Below, one piece after another: positions 16,346 through 24,702 of a stretch of 33,123 bases of DNA (the stretch's first letter is position 1; each line of letters opens with the position of its first letter). Under the pieces are notes generated by a model. That model was given only the letters and a program-made list of their open reading frames with translations, searched no databases and was not told the origin of the DNA. This DNA is from an uncultured Granulosicoccaceae bacterium (lineage in GTDB: Bacteria; Pseudomonadota; Gammaproteobacteria; Granulosicoccales; Granulosicoccaceae). The position numbers and the translations under genes were made by a program. The stretch is from assembly GCA_937922945.1 (NCBI GenBank), contig CAKZUP010000005.1, forward strand, positions 1 through 33,123, written 5' to 3'.

Positions 16346-16367
16346 AACGCTGCAACCCGGCAGCGTT
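16346..16367 (+). other. 8-bp stem hairpin downstream of the ferredoxin gene
   Basis: AACGCTGC and GCAGCGTT pair perfectly around the six-base loop AACCCG, 30 bp after the ferredoxin stop and 73 bp before the aminotransferase start. No T-run follows (ATAACTC), so it is not a classical intrinsic terminator; it may stabilise the 3' end or slow polymerase. Confidence 0.45.
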
Positions 16368-16440
16368 ATAACTCAGTAGTTCAACACGCGGCGCAGACTC
16401 ATCGCTGCCAGGTCTTCTCTATCTTCAGGATAAGCATTGC

Positions 16441-17637
16441 ATGTCTTTGAATCAAAGTAATTTGCAAATTGTTGATGGCTTTAACCGCATGGGCGAGGAA
16501 AACGCCTTTGCCGTGCTTGCCAGAGCCAACGCGCTAGCGGCCTCAGGCAAAAGCATTATTAATCTGGGTATTGGTCAACCAGACTTCCCTACGCCTGAAC
16601 ATATAGTTGAAGCTGCCATCGATGCACTCAAAGCTGGCCATCATGGTTATACGCCCGCTACCGGAATACCCGAATTAAGAGAAGCGGTTGCGAACGATCT
16701 GTCCAGTCGGTACAACACAACGGTTGCTGCAGATAACGTTATTATCGTGCCCGGCGGCAAAGTAACCATGTTCTCAGCAATACTCATGTTTGGTGAGCCC
16801 GGTGCGGACATTCTGTATCCAGACCCAGGCTTTCCCATTTATAGGTCCATGATCGAATACACCGGTGCCAACCCCATTGCGATTCCTATTCGCGAAGAAA
16901 ATGCTTTTGCCTTTTCTGCGGAAGAAACACTGTCACTGATAACCGATAAAACCCGCCTCATCATTCTGAACTCACCGGCAAACCCATGCGGTGGTGTCAC
17001 ACCCAAAAGTGAAATCGATGCACTGGTTAAAGGTCTGGAGGCGTATCCGAATATCGCTATTTTGTCAGATGAAATTTACGACCAAATGACCTACGACGAT
17101 GAAAAGCACGTTAGTTTGCTGCAATACCCATCAATCCGTGATCGCCTAATACTGCTCAATGGCTGGTCGAAAACGTATGCGATGACCGGCTGGCGTCTTG
17201 GCTATAGCATCTGGCCCGATACTTTGTTTGATAACGTTCGCAAGCTGGCGGTAAATGCCTGGAGTTGCGTAAATGCTCCGGCTCAGTACGCAGCGCTTGC
17301 TGCATTAACCGGGCCACAAGATGCCGTGCATTCAATGATGAGCGCATTTGACGAACGCCGTAAAAGCGTTGTTGATTCGCTGAACACATTGCCAGGTGTG
17401 AGTTGTATAACGCCGAAGGGTGCTTTCTATGCATTCCCTAACATTGCAGAAACGGGTTGGCAAGCCAAACCGCTGGCCTCAGCGCTGCTGGAGCAAACCG
17501 GCGTCGCGACTATTGGCGGCCCTGATTTTGGTATCCATGGCGAGGGGTATATTCGCATTTCGTATGCTAATTCACTTGATAACATCTTAAAGGCGATGGA
17601 GCGAATCGATCAGTTTCTGCGAACCAATTCCCCCTGA
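16441..17637 (+). CDS. PLP-dependent class I/II aminotransferase
   Basis: A 398-residue fold-type I aminotransferase of the aspartate-aminotransferase-like group. Visible elements are LGIGQPDFPTP (42-52), NSPANPCGG (178-185, Asn182 contacting PLP), SDEIYD (209-214, with Asp210 and Tyr213) and the Schiff-base lysine Lys244 in GWSKTYAMTGWRLGY. The substrate-carboxylate arginine lies in GYIRISYANS near the C-terminus. The specific amino acid cannot be told from the motif set; aspartate, alanine or related substrates are all possible. The start has an AGGA about 12 bp upstream. It is transcribed with the ferredoxin and pncB orientation but separated from both by spacers containing hairpins, so it may be its own unit. 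Confidence 0.92.
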   Translation: MSLNQSNLQIVDGFNRMGEENAFAVLARANALAASGKSIINLGIGQPDFPTPEHIVEAAIDALKAGHHGYTPATGIPELREAVANDLSSRYNTTVAADNVIIVPGGKVTMFSAILMFGEPGADILYPDPGFPIYRSMIEYTGANPIAIPIREENAFAFSAEETLSLITDKTRLIILNSPANPCGGVTPKSEIDALVKGLEAYPNIAILSDEIYDQMTYDDEKHVSLLQYPSIRDRLILLNGWSKTYAMTGWRLGYSIWPDTLFDNVRKLAVNAWSCVNAPAQYAALAALTGPQDAVHSMMSAFDERRKSVVDSLNTLPGVSCITPKGAFYAFPNIAETGWQAKPLASALLEQTGVATIGGPDFGIHGEGYIRISYANSLDNILKAMERIDQFLRTNSP

Positions 17638-17648
17638 AAGTCGCAAAT

Positions 17649-17692
17649 CCCGCTATAAAGCAGTCGATCAAGTAAACCTGTCAGATAGCGGG
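17649..17692 (+). promoter_or_regulatory. long stem-loop in the pncB leader
   Basis: CCCGCTAT (17649-17656) and ATAGCGGG (17685-17692) are perfect 8-bp inverted repeats around a 28-nt loop, lying between the aminotransferase stop and the pncB start at 17742. It could be an operator, an attenuator or a processing structure. No T-tract follows. Confidence 0.4.
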
Positions 17693-17741
17693 TGTATCAT
17701 TGAATAACTGGCAAACGTAGCGATTGAGGGAAACCTACACG

Positions 17742-19055
17742 ATGATTCAAAATCCTATGCCTGACATAGCGTCCCGAGTTTATAATCATTCATTTAAGCT
17801 CGACCCCATCGTGCGCAGCTTGCTCGATACCGATATCTACAAATTACTCATGCTGCAAACCATCTGGAAAGAACATGCAGATGTGCCTGTTACTTTCTCG
17901 CTTATTAATCGCACCAAGTCAGTCAGGCTGGCAGATGAAATAGAAGAATCCGAATTGCGTGCTCAGCTCGATCATGCGCGATCAATTGGTCTTTCAAAGA
18001 AAGAACTTATCTGGCTGGCGGGTAACACCTTCTATGGCAAGCAACGTTTATTCACCGAAGAGTTTCTGAACTGGTTAAATCAATATCGTTTACCCGAATA
18101 TGAGTTACGAATCGAAGATGGGCAGTATCGCATCGACTTCAAAGGCAGTTGGACTGAAGTCTCATTATGGGAGATTCCCGTACTTTCGATAATCAGCGAA
18201 CTACGCTCAAGAGCCGCACTTCAGGGCGTGGGTCGGTTTGAGCTAGACGTACTGTATGCACGCGCGAAGGCCAAACTTTGGGAGAAGGTTTTACGGTTGG
18301 ATAAATTACCCGATTTGGTTATCGCCGACTTCGGTACCCGCCGACGCCACAGCTTCCTTTGGCAACGTTGGTGTATCGCGGCCATGAAAGAGGGCCTGGG
18401 CGATAAATTCATTGGCACCAGCAATGTACTGATGGCCATGGATCTTGATTTAAGTGCTATCGGCACCAATGCCCATGAGCTACCCATGGTTCAGGCAGCA
18501 CTGGCTAATAACGACGAGCAACTTCTGCGTTCGCCATACAACGTACTCGAGAGCTGGCAGCGCACTTACGATGGCAATCTGCTCATCGTATTGCCCGATA
18601 CCTACGGCACAACCACGTTCCTGAACAATGCCCCAAAGTGGGTTGCCAAGTGGAGTGGATTCCGTATCGATTCCAAAGAACCTATTGCGGGCGGAGAAGA
18701 ACTCATTGCGTGGTGGAAATCGCAAGGTCAGGATCCAAAAGACAAACTGCTGATTTTCTCTGATGGGTTAACCGTTGATGTTATCGAGCAAGTGTATGAA
18801 CGTTTTGCCGGGCGTGTTCGTTTAAGTTTTGGTTGGGGCACGCATCTCACCAACGACTTCAGCGATTGCTCGACCAAACCCAACGCACAACTTAAAGCCA
18901 TTTCTCTGGTCTGCAAAGTGACCGATGCAAACGGAAAGAAAACCGTAAAATTATCCGATAACTATGAAAAAGCCACTGGCCCGGATGAAGAAATTGCGCG
19001 CTACCGTTCCGTGTTCGGTCAGGACAACATGGAAAGCCAATCTGTGTTGGTATGA
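17742..19055 (+). CDS. pncB: nicotinate phosphoribosyltransferase
   Basis: A 437-residue enzyme of NAD salvage: nicotinate plus PRPP (with ATP) to nicotinate mononucleotide. Family blocks are [13 protein letters not shown] (28-40), [23 protein letters not shown] (197-210), [13 protein letters not shown] (223-235), [10 protein letters not shown] (241-250, the loop expected to bear the phospho-histidine) and [11 protein letters not shown]. An in-frame TTG lies at 17724, but the ATG at 17742 is preceded by GAGGGAA at a good distance and gives a family-length protein, so I choose it. The MDR oxidoreductase starts 28 bp after its stop, which suggests co-transcription. The inverted repeat at 17649-17692 is a candidate control element. 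Confidence 0.95.
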   Translation: MIQNPMPDIASRVYNHSFKLDPIVRSLLDTDIYKLLMLQTIWKEHADVPVTFSLINRTKSVRLADEIEESELRAQLDHARSIGLSKKELIWLAGNTFYGKQRLFTEEFLNWLNQYRLPEYELRIEDGQYRIDFKGSWTEVSLWEIPVLSIISELRSRAALQGVGRFELDVLYARAKAKLWEKVLRLDKLPDLVIADFGTRRRHSFLWQRWCIAAMKEGLGDKFIGTSNVLMAMDLDLSAIGTNAHELPMVQAALANNDEQLLRSPYNVLESWQRTYDGNLLIVLPDTYGTTTFLNNAPKWVAKWSGFRIDSKEPIAGGEELIAWWKSQGQDPKDKLLIFSDGLTVDVIEQVYERFAGRVRLSFGWGTHLTNDFSDCSTKPNAQLKAISLVCKVTDANGKKTVKLSDNYEKATGPDEEIARYRSVFGQDNMESQSVLV

Positions 19056-19083
19056 CCTTAAAACTATTAACAGGACTCATTAA

Positions 19084-20094
19084 ATGAAAGCTGTCGGTTA
19101 CGCAAAAAACGGCCCCATCGATGCCACAGACAGTCTGGTCGACATCACAGTCGATGAACCTACGCCGCTACCAAAGGATTTACTGGTGGAAGTACACGCT
19201 ATTTCAGTTAATCCCGTTGATACCAAAATCAGAACCAACGTCGCACCAGAATCCGGTTATAAAATTATTGGGTGGGATGTATCCGGAATTGTAAAAAGTG
19301 TTGGCAGCGACGTAAGCAACTTTAAAGTCGGCGACGAAGTGTTCTATGCAGGCGCTATAGATCGAGACGGCGCTAACAGTGAGCTGCACATTGTCGATGA
19401 ACGTATCGTGGGCCATAAGCCCACATCGTTATCGCATGCAGAAGCGGCAGCACTCCCGCTTACCGCAATTACCGCCTGGGAACTATTATTTGACCGACTC
19501 GGTGTACCAGAAGGTGGTGGTGATGGCGATACGCTGCTTATCATCGGCGGCGCGGGTGGTGTCGGGTCTATCATGATTCAACTGGCGAATCGGTTCACTA
19601 AACTTAACGTTGTTGCCACCGCATCGAGGCAAGACACTATCGACTGGTGCAAAAAGCTCGGCGCTCACCATACGATTAATCACCATCAAGACATGAAAGC
19701 TGCACTGGATACGCTCGGCGTTACTCCACGCTATGTGGCTGGTTTAACCGCTACCGACAAACATCTGCCTGCCATTGCCGAGCTCATAGCACCACAGGGA
19801 AAGTTAGGGTTGATAGACGACCCGCAAGCCGCGGACATTGATATTCGTTGCTTGAAGCCAAAATCGATTTCGATACACTGGGAATTCATGTACACCCGAT
19901 CCAAATTTCAAACACACGATATAGCAGAGCAGAGCAAATTGCTGAATCGAGTTTCAAACGCTGTTGATAGCGGCGATTTGGTCTCAACAATGAATCGCAA
20001 GCTCGGACCAATCAATGCTGCCAACCTGAAACAAGCCCATGCGCTTCAGGAGTCGGGCGCAGCCATTGGCAAAACCGTGCTTGAGGGCTTCTAA
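19084..20094 (+). CDS. MDR-superfamily zinc-independent oxidoreductase (quinone-oxidoreductase-like)
   Basis: A 336-residue medium-chain dehydrogenase/reductase. The N-terminal GroES-like domain (LLVEVHAISVNPVDTKIR, GWDVSGIVKSVG, VGDEVFYAG) is followed by a Rossmann fold with GGAGGVGS at 155-162. The catalytic and structural zinc cysteines of alcohol dehydrogenases are absent, so this is the NADPH-dependent quinone/enone reductase-like branch, often labelled zinc-type alcohol dehydrogenase-like. Asp and Thr in DTKIR and LPLTAITAWELLFDRLG are usual for that branch. AGGA nine bases before the ATG supports the start. It probably shares a transcript with pncB; no metabolic link is obvious. Confidence 0.9.
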   Translation: MKAVGYAKNGPIDATDSLVDITVDEPTPLPKDLLVEVHAISVNPVDTKIRTNVAPESGYKIIGWDVSGIVKSVGSDVSNFKVGDEVFYAGAIDRDGANSELHIVDERIVGHKPTSLSHAEAAALPLTAITAWELLFDRLGVPEGGGDGDTLLIIGGAGGVGSIMIQLANRFTKLNVVATASRQDTIDWCKKLGAHHTINHHQDMKAALDTLGVTPRYVAGLTATDKHLPAIAELIAPQGKLGLIDDPQAADIDIRCLKPKSISIHWEFMYTRSKFQTHDIAEQSKLLNRVSNAVDSGDLVSTMNRKLGPINAANLKQAHALQESGAAIGKTVLEGF

Positions 20095-20133
20095 TACGGC
20101 CGATTTATTTCACGTGTTTTTACAGACCAAGGC

Positions 20134-20163
20134 AGTTTTTTGTCTATTAGTTTTTTGTCTATT
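20134..20163. repeat. perfect 2 x 15-bp tandem repeat
   Basis: AGTTTTTTGTCTATT occurs twice in tandem at 20134-20148 and 20149-20163. The second copy overlaps the last codons and the TAG stop of the minus-strand lipoprotein gene, and both lie between convergent genes. Confidence 0.85.
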
Positions 20164-21112
20164 GGAGACCAGCAGCATCGGCAAACGACACGTCACCAAA
20201 GTTGGCGTTAAAGTCACTACACCAGACACTTAAACTATCGAAATCATCCAACGTTACACCGTCTGGTATATCCAGACGCAGGCTATCGTTGACCCATCGC
20301 TGCCCATTTAAGCGCGGTCCGATTATAGCGGTGTAGTTTCTGTAGTCTTTATTAACCGCAGCATAAAAGTAAACTGAAGGCCCACCTCCGTCATAATTAA
20401 AGCCGGTGACTTCAATGGTGCAATCGTCCACAACGGTGACGGTACCGCTAACGCCATGCGCAAAATTGCTTAGCTCCCGGCTCTGGCCTACATATGGGTG
20501 ATTAGCCGAACATCCCGCGCTAATTAAATTATTGTCGACCAGCGTCTGACTTAAATGTGCTGTTGCGGTGTTGCTATCGACCAACATTGTTCCATCTGCA
20601 AGCACCTCGTCGAGGATAGCCTGCGCCTCAGTATCAAAATTAGCTGATGCAAAGTCTATACTGGTGTCAGCGTCTATCGCCTGAACCGCAGATGGCAACG
20701 CGATGCCGTTGTTGACGTTGCTGTCTGAATCGAGCGATTGCAACAATCGAGACAAGTTGGCAGCTCTTGTGTCATTGACATTGCTTGCGCCGAATATCGT
20801 TAATGGTGTGACAGTATTAGCGGCTTGTACAGGCGGCAGCTCCAGATCGCCAAGGCTGAAGGTAATCATTTCACCTGCGTTAAAATTGAATTCACCCGCG
20901 GCGTTGGTGGTACCGCTCATAGTCGCCGTTTCATAGCTTAAGCCTTCAACGGCAGAATCAAGAAAAACACCTGTTCTAAGAGCAGAAGCTGGCCCACTTT
21001 CATCACTTCCGCAGGCGGATACTAACGCTACTACCATGCTCAGACCAAGCGCCTGTCGCACACGAATGTTGAAAACTGGCCGAGAGGCGGCTGACTTAAC
21101 TAATTGAAACAT
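20159..21112 (-). CDS. lipoprotein with C-terminal DM13 domain
   Basis: Starting at the ATG at 21112, the 317-residue product has a long basic n-region, a hydrophobic core and lipobox VSAC (lipid Cys34). The frame is open to 21193, but that start would put 27 residues ahead of the signal. Residues 45-200 carry a module common in gammaproteobacterial surface lipoproteins (GVFLDSAVEGLSYET, TNAAGEFNFNAGEMITFSLGDLEL in part, LSRLLQSLDSDSNVNNGI). Residues about 213-311 form a DM13 domain: FAHGVSGTVTVVDDCTIEV, FNYDGGGPSVYFYAAV and SVWCSDFNANFGDV. Cys298 is the family's conserved cysteine, and DM13 is proposed to be a redox domain. Cys231 and Cys201 are extra. Function is unknown. Its 3' end overlaps the tandem repeat. 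Confidence 0.82.
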   Translation of the reverse strand: MFQLVKSAASRPVFNIRVRQALGLSMVVALVSACGSDESGPASALRTGVFLDSAVEGLSYETATMSGTTNAAGEFNFNAGEMITFSLGDLELPPVQAANTVTPLTIFGASNVNDTRAANLSRLLQSLDSDSNVNNGIALPSAVQAIDADTSIDFASANFDTEAQAILDEVLADGTMLVDSNTATAHLSQTLVDNNLISAGCSANHPYVGQSRELSNFAHGVSGTVTVVDDCTIEVTGFNYDGGGPSVYFYAAVNKDYRNYTAIIGPRLNGQRWVNDSLRLDIPDGVTLDDFDSLSVWCSDFNANFGDVSFADAAGLQ

Positions 21113-21212
21113 CGCTATTTTCTTCACTTTTTGTGTTCTGTTGGCTGTATTGAGACGACAATCGGTGGGATTGACCTTCAGCTTATGACCCACTGGGCTG
21201 CGATCAAGTTCC

Positions 21213-22052
21213 TTACCAGTGACTCAACCTGCGCATCACACCAAATAAAATACCCAGAAAAAGCAGCGGAAAAACCAACGTTTGCATGACAAACACCACA
21301 ATGATGTTCACGGTGCTTTCGCCAATGGAGCCGGCGGCGGCGCGGTATCGCTCATAACGTCGCTCCAGATCGACCTTATTAACAAATTGGTTGTACATGT
21401 CGGCCGCCTTTTCCAATAAACCCGATGGCAGCTTGTTATCCGCGACAACTTCATCATTAATATCTCCGATAGCCTCGCTCGCTTGCTGAAGTTGTGCGCT
21501 GGATTCCACGTAGTTGCTCTGCAGAAAAGTGCGATACACCATTTCGTTGGCGATAGCGATTAACGGCATCATAAAACGTAACAGCAACAAAAACAGGAAC
21601 AACCGGCCTAGAACGGCCTTGAGTTTTTCACTATTGAAGAACGTTTTCGCCTGAAATACATGTGCAGCCATAAGCATGACGGCCACCATCAGAATCAACA
21701 GAATCAGGCCGTGCCAGCCACTCATTTGAAGCAGTACTTTCTGCACACCAAGCGAGCTGGTGGCCAGCAACATAATCCAGGAAAAGCGCTCTATAAGATC
21801 ATTGATGGGATCAAGTATTTCGCCGGGTGTGAAACTAACACCAACCCCTGCAGGTTGAATGGCCAGCTCTGTTCCTTGAGCAACCGAGATAACCCCGTTT
21901 AGACCACGGGCGATAGCGGCCGCAGCAAGCGCCCGCTTAAAGGCAGTATCGACGTGCTCGCGACCAAGATCATCGGTAATCGGTAACAACGCGAGAACCG
22001 TCGCCACCAGCACGGCCGCAACGAGCAACAGAGAAGATTTGGATCTCAGCAT
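21213..22052 (-). CDS. conserved-type integral membrane protein of unknown function
   Basis: A 279-residue protein with an N-terminal membrane anchor or signal (residues 7-25), a periplasmic stretch, a hydrophobic block at about 92-134, another at about 150-172 and a C-terminal one at about 247-272, followed by MRRLSHW. Residues 180-245 are hydrophilic and helical, with possible coiled-coil character (SSAQLQQASEAIGDINDEVV, LEKAADMYNQFVNKVDLERRYERYRAA in part). I do not recognise the family. The ATG at 22052 is preceded by a hairpin (22064-22081). It lies 100 bp upstream of the DM13 lipoprotein gene on the same strand. Confidence 0.75.
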   Translation of the reverse strand: MLRSKSSLLLVAAVLVATVLALLPITDDLGREHVDTAFKRALAAAAIARGLNGVISVAQGTELAIQPAGVGVSFTPGEILDPINDLIERFSWIMLLATSSLGVQKVLLQMSGWHGLILLILMVAVMLMAAHVFQAKTFFNSEKLKAVLGRLFLFLLLLRFMMPLIAIANEMVYRTFLQSNYVESSAQLQQASEAIGDINDEVVADNKLPSGLLEKAADMYNQFVNKVDLERRYERYRAAAGSIGESTVNIIVVFVMQTLVFPLLFLGILFGVMRRLSHW

Positions 22053-22422
22053 ACAACGAGCTTAACGCACAAAAGTGCGTTTTGCATCTGCACGGACACA
22101 CCAGCAATTTGCATCTGGGCTGCAAACCTTCCGACGGTGAACCTCCTTCCCAACATGACAAAGCTGTCAGCAGGCCCGAAATGCGCCCCACCCCGGCCAA
22201 TAGCCCCCAACCCGGCATCAGCGGCCCACCCTCAAGCGCAAGTGATTGAATCACCTCGGCGCATTGCATGTGGCAGCAAACAGGTATTTCGTGCCGGGCT
22301 ATCAATTTAGGCTGTGCAACGGCCGAAAACAATCGATGAGGATGAAGAATTCCGCCACCAAACCCGCTATTTTCGGGCAAAATGTGTGGGCTTTATCAGT
22401 GGACTTCAGAAGAGTATCAATT
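22053..22422. other. 370-bp divergent spacer, unusually GC-rich, possible structured RNA
   Basis: No gene is supported here; short frames on both strands show no protein-like pattern. Contents: a perfect hairpin AACGCAC-AAAA-GTGCGTT at 22064-22081, a C-rich tract at 22186-22213 whose minus strand is a G-quadruplex-like motif, and generally higher GC than the flanks from about 22130 to 22260. I compared it by eye with SRP, 6S, RNase P and tmRNA cores and with cobalamin, TPP and FMN riboswitch boxes and found no convincing match. Confidence 0.45.
22064..22081. other. hairpin in the leader of the membrane-protein gene
   Basis: Seven-base arms AACGCAC and GTGCGTT enclose an AAAA loop. On the minus strand it lies 12-29 bases before the ATG at 22052 and could affect translation. 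On the plus strand only four T residues follow, so terminator activity is doubtful. Confidence 0.45.
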
Positions 22423-23370
22423 ATGTCGAAGAACCGAATCACATTGCTTGGTGGAACCGGATTTGTAGGTACCGCGCTGAGTTGCCGACTGGCGCAACAT
22501 TTCGATGAAGTGATTCTGCTAACCAGACATGCACAGCGCTCGCGCTCACTGCGTATTTTATCCAATGTCCATTTTGTTCAAACTAACATTCACGATCCGA
22601 AGCAACTCGAAGAGGCGCTCAAAGGCTCGTCTGCTGTGGTTAATCTGGTCGGTATACTCAACAGCGCCGGCAAAGACAGCAAGCATTCTTTCACCGGTGC
22701 GCATGCTGACTTAACCAAAAACGTTGTACAGGCATGCGAGAAGCTGAACATTAAACGCTACCTGCACATGAGCGCACTGAATGCTGACGCAGATAAAGGC
22801 AGTAGTGAATACCTGCGCAGCAAAGGTGTTGCCGAAATCATGGTTAAAAATGGCAAGACATTGAACTGGACTATTTTTCAGCCTTCAGTGATATTCGGCG
22901 AAGAAGATTCGTTCTTCAATCGGTTTGCAGCACTGCTTACCAGCTTACCGGTGTTTCCTCTGGCTTGCCCGGACGCAAAAATGGCGCCTGTTTACGTGGG
23001 CGATGTTGTTGATGCCATGACTGCATCAATCAAGAACCCAGACACTATTAATCAAACCATAAAACTGTGTGGCCCGGCAGAATACACGCTACAGGAATTG
23101 GTTGAATACACCGCAAAAACGGCCGGTTTAAATCGAAAAGTGATTCGACTTCCGGATGCTGTATCCCGGCTGCAAGCACGCGTTATGGAGTTTGTACCCG
23201 GCAAGCCTTTCTCCTACGACAACTATTTGTCACTGCAAACAGATGCGGTGTGTAGCGATGAATGTTCATCACAAGCCACTTCTATTGATGCCGTCGTACC
23301 AACTTACATTGGTGTGTCGAAAGGTATTAACGCACGACATCAAAGTCGAAGAGCGTTAGCACGTCGATAG
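22423..23370 (+). CDS. NDUFA9-like atypical short-chain dehydrogenase/epimerase
   Basis: From the ATG at 22423 (AGAAGAG upstream) the 315-residue product begins with a Rossmann dinucleotide site, LLGGTGFVGTAL (GGTGFVG at 10-16). It continues with VVNLVGILNSAG (72-83), HMSALNADADKGSSEYLRSKG with a Y-x-x-x-K pair at Tyr130/Lys134, and FQPSVIFGEEDSFFNRFA. The VGIL and PSVIFG blocks mark the atypical SDR group that includes complex I accessory subunit NDUFA9 and bacterial NAD(P)H-binding homologues. The frame extends upstream to 22246, but that would place 59 unrelated residues before the nucleotide site. Partner and substrate are unknown; a role with ubiquinone or complex I is only suggested by the family name. 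Confidence 0.88.
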   Translation: MSKNRITLLGGTGFVGTALSCRLAQHFDEVILLTRHAQRSRSLRILSNVHFVQTNIHDPKQLEEALKGSSAVVNLVGILNSAGKDSKHSFTGAHADLTKNVVQACEKLNIKRYLHMSALNADADKGSSEYLRSKGVAEIMVKNGKTLNWTIFQPSVIFGEEDSFFNRFAALLTSLPVFPLACPDAKMAPVYVGDVVDAMTASIKNPDTINQTIKLCGPAEYTLQELVEYTAKTAGLNRKVIRLPDAVSRLQARVMEFVPGKPFSYDNYLSLQTDAVCSDECSSQATSIDAVVPTYIGVSKGINARHQSRRALARR

Positions 23371-23661
23371 CAACACACTTAGCTGTTTAGCAACAGATTT
23401 CTGTGAGTAAATGCCGAGTAAGTCAATGGGCACCGACAGCCTTGTAGTAAAACTACCCGATGAAGTTGGAGTAACATTGCAGTTATTCCACACTAATTTA
23501 CAATCTCTGCTGATTGTCTTCGCTATCCAAGCTATCACCGCTTAGCTCGGTTTGTTACCATTCCAAGAGCAACAACAGTAGTAACACTGTAATTGTTCCC
23601 GCATTGGCCGCGATAGGAACCCTTAAAAAACGGATGCGACTTATCGGAGATCGCTCCTCCA

Positions 23662-24615
23662 TTGAATATTTCTATTCGTCAGATTGAACACTTTATCGCT
23701 GTGGCTGAAGCACTGCATTTTCGCCGCGCCGCGCAATTAACCAATGTTGCACAACCCGCGCTTAGTCGCTCTGTACAAACGCTTGAAAACGAATTGGGTT
23801 TTCAGCTGCTGGCTCGCAACAACCGCAACGTGAAACTAACGGCTGCTGGAGAGGAGTTTCTTGCAGGCTCCACGCAAATTATAAAATCAATCAATGCGCT
23901 AGTAAGCAGAGCACAGCTAGCAAACCAAACCGAGTATTGTGGCCTTCGCGTTGGATATACCTACATTGCCATGGCTGGAAAGCTACGACAGTTTATCTCC
24001 AACTTCGAAGCGCAAAACTCATCGATAAAAATTAATCCACTACCTGCTAACAGCACTGAACAGCTAGAGCAATTGCACCGTGAACAGCTCGATGTTTGTT
24101 TTATCACTGGCAGTACCACACCAACAACTATCAAAGCACTCGATAGTATTGTTGTTCAGGAAAATGCATTCAGCGTGATTGTCAATGAGAACCATCCACT
24201 CGCCAACAAACAATCTATATCGGTCGATGAACTCAGAGACGAAAAAATTATGTTCTCATCGCAACAGGTCAATTCTAAATTTAACCAACACGTGAGGCTT
24301 TTTCTAAACGAGGCGCAAATAAATCCGGAAATTGAGTACGTGGAGCAAAATCACGCTGGCATTATCGGCCTCGTCAACCTTGGAAGAGGCGCCTATATTG
24401 CCACTGAAGGCTTTGGCTGCTTGTACGCAAAAGGCCTTAAAACCCTGCGTTTAACCGGCATCACAAAAAAATTACCCACCTTGATGGTCTGGCGCAAAGA
24501 AACCGAGTCAGAATCAGCAACACGGTTTCGTGATTTCGTCCTGAACAGCCTTAATCAGCCGAATTTAGCCAATGCTCCACTCGAAGCCGAGCAAGCAGAA
24601 ACCGTACTCGATTAA
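23662..24615 (+). CDS. LysR-family transcriptional regulator
   Basis: A 317-residue LysR-type regulator. The N-terminal winged helix-turn-helix (IRQIEHFIAVAEALHFRRAAQLTNVAQPALSRSVQTLENELG in blocks, residues about 5-47) ends with the usual L-L-A-R-x-x-R-x-V-x-L-T-A-A-G stretch. The effector-binding domain begins near residue 92 (GLRVGYTYIAMAG). The start is a TTG at 23662, giving the normal N-terminus; there is no ATG upstream in frame. A GGAG 12 bases upstream can pair with CTCC before the TTG, so initiation may be weak. LysR regulators usually act on an adjacent gene; candidates are the secreted-protein gene downstream or the NDUFA9-like gene upstream, both on the same strand. Confidence 0.92.
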   Translation: MNISIRQIEHFIAVAEALHFRRAAQLTNVAQPALSRSVQTLENELGFQLLARNNRNVKLTAAGEEFLAGSTQIIKSINALVSRAQLANQTEYCGLRVGYTYIAMAGKLRQFISNFEAQNSSIKINPLPANSTEQLEQLHREQLDVCFITGSTTPTTIKALDSIVVQENAFSVIVNENHPLANKQSISVDELRDEKIMFSSQQVNSKFNQHVRLFLNEAQINPEIEYVEQNHAGIIGLVNLGRGAYIATEGFGCLYAKGLKTLRLTGITKKLPTLMVWRKETESESATRFRDFVLNSLNQPNLANAPLEAEQAETVLD

Positions 24616-24622
24616 GCTGTCA

Positions 24623-24640
24623 CAGCGGCATAAGCCGCTG
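24623..24640. other. strong hairpin after the LysR gene
   Basis: CAGCGGC and GCCGCTG pair over seven bases with an ATAA loop, eight bases after the LysR stop. It is terminator-like in stem strength but lacks a T-tract (CTCTCAAG follows). Confidence 0.5.
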
Positions 24641-24666
24641 CTCTCAAGAACTTCGTGATTTGGCCG

Positions 24667-24686
24667 TTATCCGTTCAGACGGATAA
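24667..24686. other. 7-bp inverted repeat upstream of the secreted-protein gene
   Basis: TTATCCG and CGGATAA flank TTCAGA, 17-36 bases before the ATG at 24703. It may be a leader hairpin or an operator half-site pair for a dimeric regulator such as the adjacent LysR protein; its position near the start codon favours an RNA or repressor role. Confidence 0.4.
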
Positions 24687-24702
24687 TCTAAAAGGCTCAG
24701 TG

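Noticed and set aside
22083..22260. SRP RNA, 6S RNA, RNase P or cobalamin riboswitch in the GC-rich spacer
   Set aside because: A GGAAGG...GCAGCC stretch on the minus strand recalls the SRP core, but the asymmetric loop and flanking pairs do not fit, and the other families' conserved boxes are missing.
21970..22380. 136-residue minus-strand frame across the divergent spacer
   Set aside because: It overlaps the start of the membrane-protein gene and reads as Gly/Cys-rich noise over the GC-rich tract.
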